From contig USKN01000017.1 in the NCBI GenBank assembly GCA_900555295.1, positions 1 through 17,295 of the forward strand: a DNA stretch of 17,295 bases. Direction: 5' to 3'. The notes under the pieces were generated by a model. The model searched no databases. It saw only the letters and a program-made list of their open reading frames with translations, and was not told the DNA's origin. Every line of letters begins with the position of its first letter. Position 1 is the stretch's first letter. The stretch is from an uncultured Eubacteriales bacterium (GTDB taxonomy: Bacteria > Bacillota > Clostridia > UMGS1810). Positions 14,580 to 17,295 of this stretch are shown piece by piece. A program made the translations under genes and the position numbers.

Positions 14580-14665
14580 TAAGTATTATTAATCAGCAAT
14601 ATGCTCAAAAATGCCATAAATTTGTATAAATAAATATAAAATTTATAAATTTTAGCAAAAAATCA

Positions 14666-14694
14666 TTGACTTTACTTAAATAAAAGGGTATTAT
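14666..14694 (+). promoter_or_regulatory. Promoter of amino-acid ABC importer operon
   Basis: TTGACT (14666-14671) and TATTAT (14689-14694) are separated by exactly 17 nt, about 40 nt upstream of the binding-protein ATG. This is a strong sigma-A type promoter. Confidence 0.7.
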
Positions 14695-14734
14695 ATATGA
14701 TATGAAATTATGAAAATGAATGGAGAGATATTTT

Positions 14735-15529
14735 ATGAAACTTTTCAAAAAAGCAGTTGCGCTTTGTTTAAGTGCGTGTGTGGTTTTTGCATTTGCATCA
14801 TGCGGTAAAAACACAGATAACAAAGACAATGCGGCAACAAAAACAGATAGCAAAAATACACTTGTTATGGCTACAAATGCGGAATTTCCTCCGTATGAGT
14901 ATTACGATGACAACGGCAAAATTGTAGGTATTGACGCCGAAGTTGCCGACGCAATTGCAAAAGAAATAGGTATGGACCTTAAAATTGAAGATATGGCTTT
15001 TGACTCTGTTATAGCGTCTGTTCAGTCGGGCAAAGCCGATATGGGTATGGCAGGTTTAACAGTTACCGAAGACAGACTTGTAAGCGTTGACTTTTCGGAT
15101 TCTTACGCTACGGGTATTCAGGTTATTATAGTTAAAGACGGTTCACCCATTACAAAGGCAGATGACCTTTTCGGCGACGGAAATTATAAAATCGGTGTTC
15201 AGTCAAACACCACGGGTGATATTTACTCAACATCTGATATTGAAGACAAAGGTTTGGGTACGGTTGAAAGATACAACAAAGGCGCAGACGCCGTTGAAGC
15301 ACTTAAAGCCGGCAAAATTGACTGTGTTGTAATAGATAACGAACCTGCAAAAGCATTTGTCGAAGCAAACGAAGGTCTTAAAATACTCGATACCGAGTAT
15401 GCTGTTGAAGACTATGCAATTTGCTTTGCAAAAAACAATAAAGAACTTGGCGACAAAGTAAATAAAGCTCTTAAAAAACTTATTGATGACGGTACGGTAC
15501 AAAAAATTGTAGACAAATACATTAAATAA
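14735..15529 (+). CDS. Polar amino-acid ABC transporter substrate-binding lipoprotein
   Basis: This is the extracellular receptor of a type-3 (His/Gln/Glu/Arg/cystine) amino-acid importer. The ATG at 14735 follows GGAGAG; an earlier in-frame ATG at 14720 overlaps that site and is rejected. The 264 residues begin with a lipoprotein signal (KLFKK then a hydrophobic core) and a lipobox AFASC, so Cys23 would be lipidated. An Asp/Asn/Lys-rich linker follows (24-41). The family-3 signature includes NAEFPPYEYYDDNGKIVGID (48-67), and an amino-acid-contacting Arg114 is in TEDR; Asp201 is in VVIDNEPA. The specific amino acid cannot be read from the sequence. It heads the operon with the permease and ATPase and is separated from them by a hairpin. 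Confidence 0.94.
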   Translation: MKLFKKAVALCLSACVVFAFASCGKNTDNKDNAATKTDSKNTLVMATNAEFPPYEYYDDNGKIVGIDAEVADAIAKEIGMDLKIEDMAFDSVIASVQSGKADMGMAGLTVTEDRLVSVDFSDSYATGIQVIIVKDGSPITKADDLFGDGNYKIGVQSNTTGDIYSTSDIEDKGLGTVERYNKGADAVEALKAGKIDCVVIDNEPAKAFVEANEGLKILDTEYAVEDYAICFAKNNKELGDKVNKALKKLIDDGTVQKIVDKYIK

Positions 15530-15557
15530 TATTAAAACATTAATATTTATTTTATTT

Positions 15558-15586
15558 GCAAAAAGCAGCTTTATGCTGCTTTTTGC
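15558..15586 (+). terminator. Intra-operon hairpin after the binding protein
   Basis: GCAAAAAGCAGC (15558-15569) pairs perfectly over 12 bp with 15575-15586 around a 5-nt loop, with U's in the 3' arm. It lies 29 nt after the binding-protein stop and upstream of the permease. A partial terminator or mRNA-stabilising stem here would give more binding protein than permease and ATPase, a usual arrangement in such operons. Confidence 0.7.
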
Positions 15587-15658
15587 CGATATTAGGGCAT
15601 TTTTACATTGAAAAGTATTCATAAATTAACACAGCCGACAAAGGGGGATTTTTTTGAT

Positions 15659-16411
15659 ATGAACGAATGGATTACAAATATAAACGAATGGTTCGATATG
15701 CAAAAAATAAAATTTGTAAATGATTTTATAACGGGACAAAGATGGAAATATATAACAAACGGCCTTTTAGTTACTCTGCAAGTTACGTTTTTTGCTGTAA
15801 TTTTGGGTATATTAATAGGCATAATTATTGCAACAATACGCTCAACATACGATAAAATATACGCCGATTTAAGAAAGGGCTCTTTTTCGAGATTTATACT
15901 TAAATTTTTTAATACGCTTTGCCATATATACTTAACAATTATAAGAGGAACACCTGTTGTAGTTCAGCTTATGATATCGTATTACATTATTTTTGCGTCA
16001 TCACACAACAAAGTATTAATTGCGGTATTGGCATTCGGTATAAATTCAGGTGCATATGTTGCCGAAATAATACGTTCGGGTATAATGTCGATAGACGAAG
16101 GACAAACCGAAGCGGGGCGCTCTCTTGGATTTAACTATGTACAAACAATGTGCTTTATTGTACTTCCGCAGGCATTTAAAAATGTACTTCCCGCACTTGC
16201 AAACGAATTTATTGTGCTTTTAAAAGAAACGTCTGTATCGGGTTATGTGGCACTTCAGGATTTAACACGCGGCGGCGATATTATACGAGGAAGAACGTAC
16301 GACGCATTTATGCCTCTTATAGCGGTTGCGCTTATATACCTTGTTATGGTTATATTCTTCTCTTATCTTGTAGGAAAACTTGAAAGGAGTCTCAGAACAA
16401 ATGAAAGATAA
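15659..16411 (+). CDS. Polar amino-acid ABC transporter permease
   Basis: This 250-residue inner-membrane protein forms the pathway of the importer, probably as a homodimer. I choose the ATG at 15659, preceded by AAGGGGGA with a 10-nt gap, over a TTG at 15608 that has no good site. Hydrophobic segments lie at about 35-60, 90-113, 118-135 and 215-240. IRGTPVVVQL (95-104) is the usual HisM/GlnP-type motif. The EAA loop that docks the ATPase is EAGRSLGF (151-158) followed by LPQAFKNVLPAL (169-180). The last 11 bp overlap the ATPase gene. Confidence 0.94.
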   Translation: MNEWITNINEWFDMQKIKFVNDFITGQRWKYITNGLLVTLQVTFFAVILGILIGIIIATIRSTYDKIYADLRKGSFSRFILKFFNTLCHIYLTIIRGTPVVVQLMISYYIIFASSHNKVLIAVLAFGINSGAYVAEIIRSGIMSIDEGQTEAGRSLGFNYVQTMCFIVLPQAFKNVLPALANEFIVLLKETSVSGYVALQDLTRGGDIIRGRTYDAFMPLIAVALIYLVMVIFFSYLVGKLERSLRTNER

Positions 16412-17150
16412 TAAAGATAATGTTATAATAAAAACAGAAAACCTTACAAAAATATTTTCAAACGGTGTACACGCACTAAATGATGTTTCAACCGAAATAA
16501 AAAAAGGTGAAGTTGTGGTAATTATAGGGCCGTCAGGCTCGGGCAAATCAACATTTTTGCGTTCACTTAATTTGCTTGAAAGCGCAACATCGGGACACGT
16601 GTACTTTGAGGGAGTTGACATAACCGACCCTAATGTGAATATAAATATTCACCGCAGACGTATGGGAATGGTGTTTCAGCAGTTTAATTTATTTCCGCAT
16701 ATGACTGTACTTAAAAACCTTACTTTGGCACCTGTACAGCTTTTAAAATTATCGGAAGAAGAAGCAAATAAACAGGCGCTTGAAATGCTTAAAAGAGTTG
16801 GTCTTAAAGACAGAGCCGACTCGTACCCGGCACAGCTCTCGGGTGGGCAAAAACAGCGTGTTGCAATAGTACGCGCTTTGTGTATGAGCCCTGACGTTAT
16901 GTTGTTTGATGAGCCTACATCGGCGCTTGACCCCGAAATGGTAGGAGAAGTATTAAACGTTATGACCGACCTTGCAAAATCGGGTATGACAATGGCGGTT
17001 GTAACCCACGAAATGGGATTTGCCCGCGCCGTTGCCGACAGAGTTTTGTTTATGTGTGACGGCAAACTCGAGGAGGAAGGCACTCCCGAACAAATTTTTG
17101 ACAACCCCAAAACTGATAAAGCAAAACAATTTTTAAGAAGTGTTTTATAA
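16401..17150 (+). CDS. Polar amino-acid ABC transporter ATP-binding protein
   Basis: This 249-residue ATPase (GlnQ/HisP type) powers the importer on the cytoplasmic side. Walker A is GPSGSGKS (43-50). The Q-loop is VFQQFNLFPH (91-100), the signature LSGGQ (146-150), Walker B VMLFDEP (166-172), the D-loop SALD (174-177) and the switch His203 in THEMGFA. All catalytic elements are intact. The start ATG at 16401 overlaps the permease end by 11 bp; its AAGGAG site lies inside the permease gene, so translation is coupled. An in-frame TTG at 16380 is upstream of that site and is rejected. Confidence 0.95.
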   Translation: MKDNKDNVIIKTENLTKIFSNGVHALNDVSTEIKKGEVVVIIGPSGSGKSTFLRSLNLLESATSGHVYFEGVDITDPNVNINIHRRRMGMVFQQFNLFPHMTVLKNLTLAPVQLLKLSEEEANKQALEMLKRVGLKDRADSYPAQLSGGQKQRVAIVRALCMSPDVMLFDEPTSALDPEMVGEVLNVMTDLAKSGMTMAVVTHEMGFARAVADRVLFMCDGKLEEEGTPEQIFDNPKTDKAKQFLRSVL

Positions 17151-17181
17151 AATCAAACAGGATAATCTCAACAAAACAGAG

Positions 17182-17205
17182 CGTACCGCATTATTTTGCG
17201 ATACG
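17182..17205 (+). terminator. Possible terminator of the ABC importer operon
   Basis: CGTACCGCA (17182-17190) pairs with TGCGATACG (17197-17205) in eight of nine positions (one C/A mismatch), around a TTATTT loop. It lies 31 nt after the ATPase stop and is followed by the weak T-rich CTTTGTTTA. The stem is imperfect, so the call is tentative. Confidence 0.35.
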
Positions 17206-17213
17206 ACCTTTGT

Positions 17214-17295
17214 TTAGGCAATGCGTGTTCGAGTCTCGTTTGCATAGGCAGACGTTACGATATCCGAACCCGTTTTTTTAGGTAAATTTTCCGTA
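17214..17295 (-). other. Possible 3' end of an unidentified convergent gene
   Basis: On the minus strand a frame open from the window edge ends at TAA (17214-17216) after 26 codons, reading ...KTGSDIVTSAYANETRTRIA. Arginine codons CGA and CGC and the higher GC of 17215-17275 differ from the neighbouring genes. It is too short to recognise, and it may be non-coding. Confidence 0.15.

Noticed and set aside
14472..14600. GlcT-type antiterminator site (RAT) in the ptsG leader
   Set aside because: No overlapping terminator is present in the minus-strand direction and no antiterminator gene is nearby.
17229..17260. GTTCGAGTC, which resembles a tRNA T-loop
   Set aside because: The flanking five-base stem has a mismatch and a wobble, and no 5' acceptor strand pairs with the following bases at the right distance.

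Overview
The window is AT-rich and consistent with an anaerobic, probably gut-type member of the Firmicutes (Clostridia). The signs are strong GGAGG-type ribosome binding sites, near-consensus sigma-A promoters with 17-nt spacers, a SpoIID-family sporulation protein next to queA and tgt, a glucose-type PTS permease, and the NifU-like/GGGtGRT gene pair typical of anaerobes. I cannot assign a genus. No CRISPR array, rRNA, tRNA, insertion sequence or phage gene is visible.

Left part (1-4692, all on the minus strand, read right to left): asd, dapA and dapB form a tight operon. It makes aspartate semialdehyde and takes it through the first two dedicated steps towards diaminopimelate and lysine. 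A strong promoter lies in the divergent gap upstream of asd. Downstream on the same strand, with its own promoter and a symmetrical operator-like repeat, come a NifU-like Fe-S scaffold protein and a GGGtGRT-family protein of unknown function. A large structured hairpin closes this block at 8-82.

Centre left (4882-8504, plus strand): a SpoIID/LytB peptidoglycan lytic protein, queA and tgt. QueA and Tgt act in queuosine modification of tRNA. A perfect 14-bp hairpin ends this unit.

Scar region (8540-9091): two broken genes lie head to head. One is the C-terminal part of a YgjP/DUF45-type metallopeptidase (minus). The other is the C-terminal tail of a LysR-family regulator (plus) carrying two in-frame stop codons. 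They meet at about 8821-8851, as expected if one deletion removed both 5' halves and the promoters between them. Neither is in the usual list of long open frames as an intact gene.

Centre right (9107-11322): a Gfo/Idh/MocA-type oxidoreductase (minus) and an AraC-family regulator (plus) diverge from a 119-bp gap. The gap holds a nearly perfect 24-bp palindrome over the -35 of the AraC gene, suggesting a small regulator-target pair for a sugar or polyol.

Right part: a complete glucose-type PTS EIICBA is followed, with a 2-nt gap, by a thioredoxin reductase-like flavoprotein (both minus). Diverging from them is a polar amino-acid ABC importer (lipoprotein, permease, ATPase; plus). A strong intergenic hairpin after the binding protein probably reduces expression of the two downstream genes. 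The last 80 bases may hold the end of a convergent gene, which I could not identify.

Most of the window is housekeeping. The parts most worth a second look are the NifU-like/GGGtGRT pair with its operator, the double-pseudogene deletion scar, the divergent palindrome, and the translational coupling of a TrxB-like enzyme to a sugar PTS.
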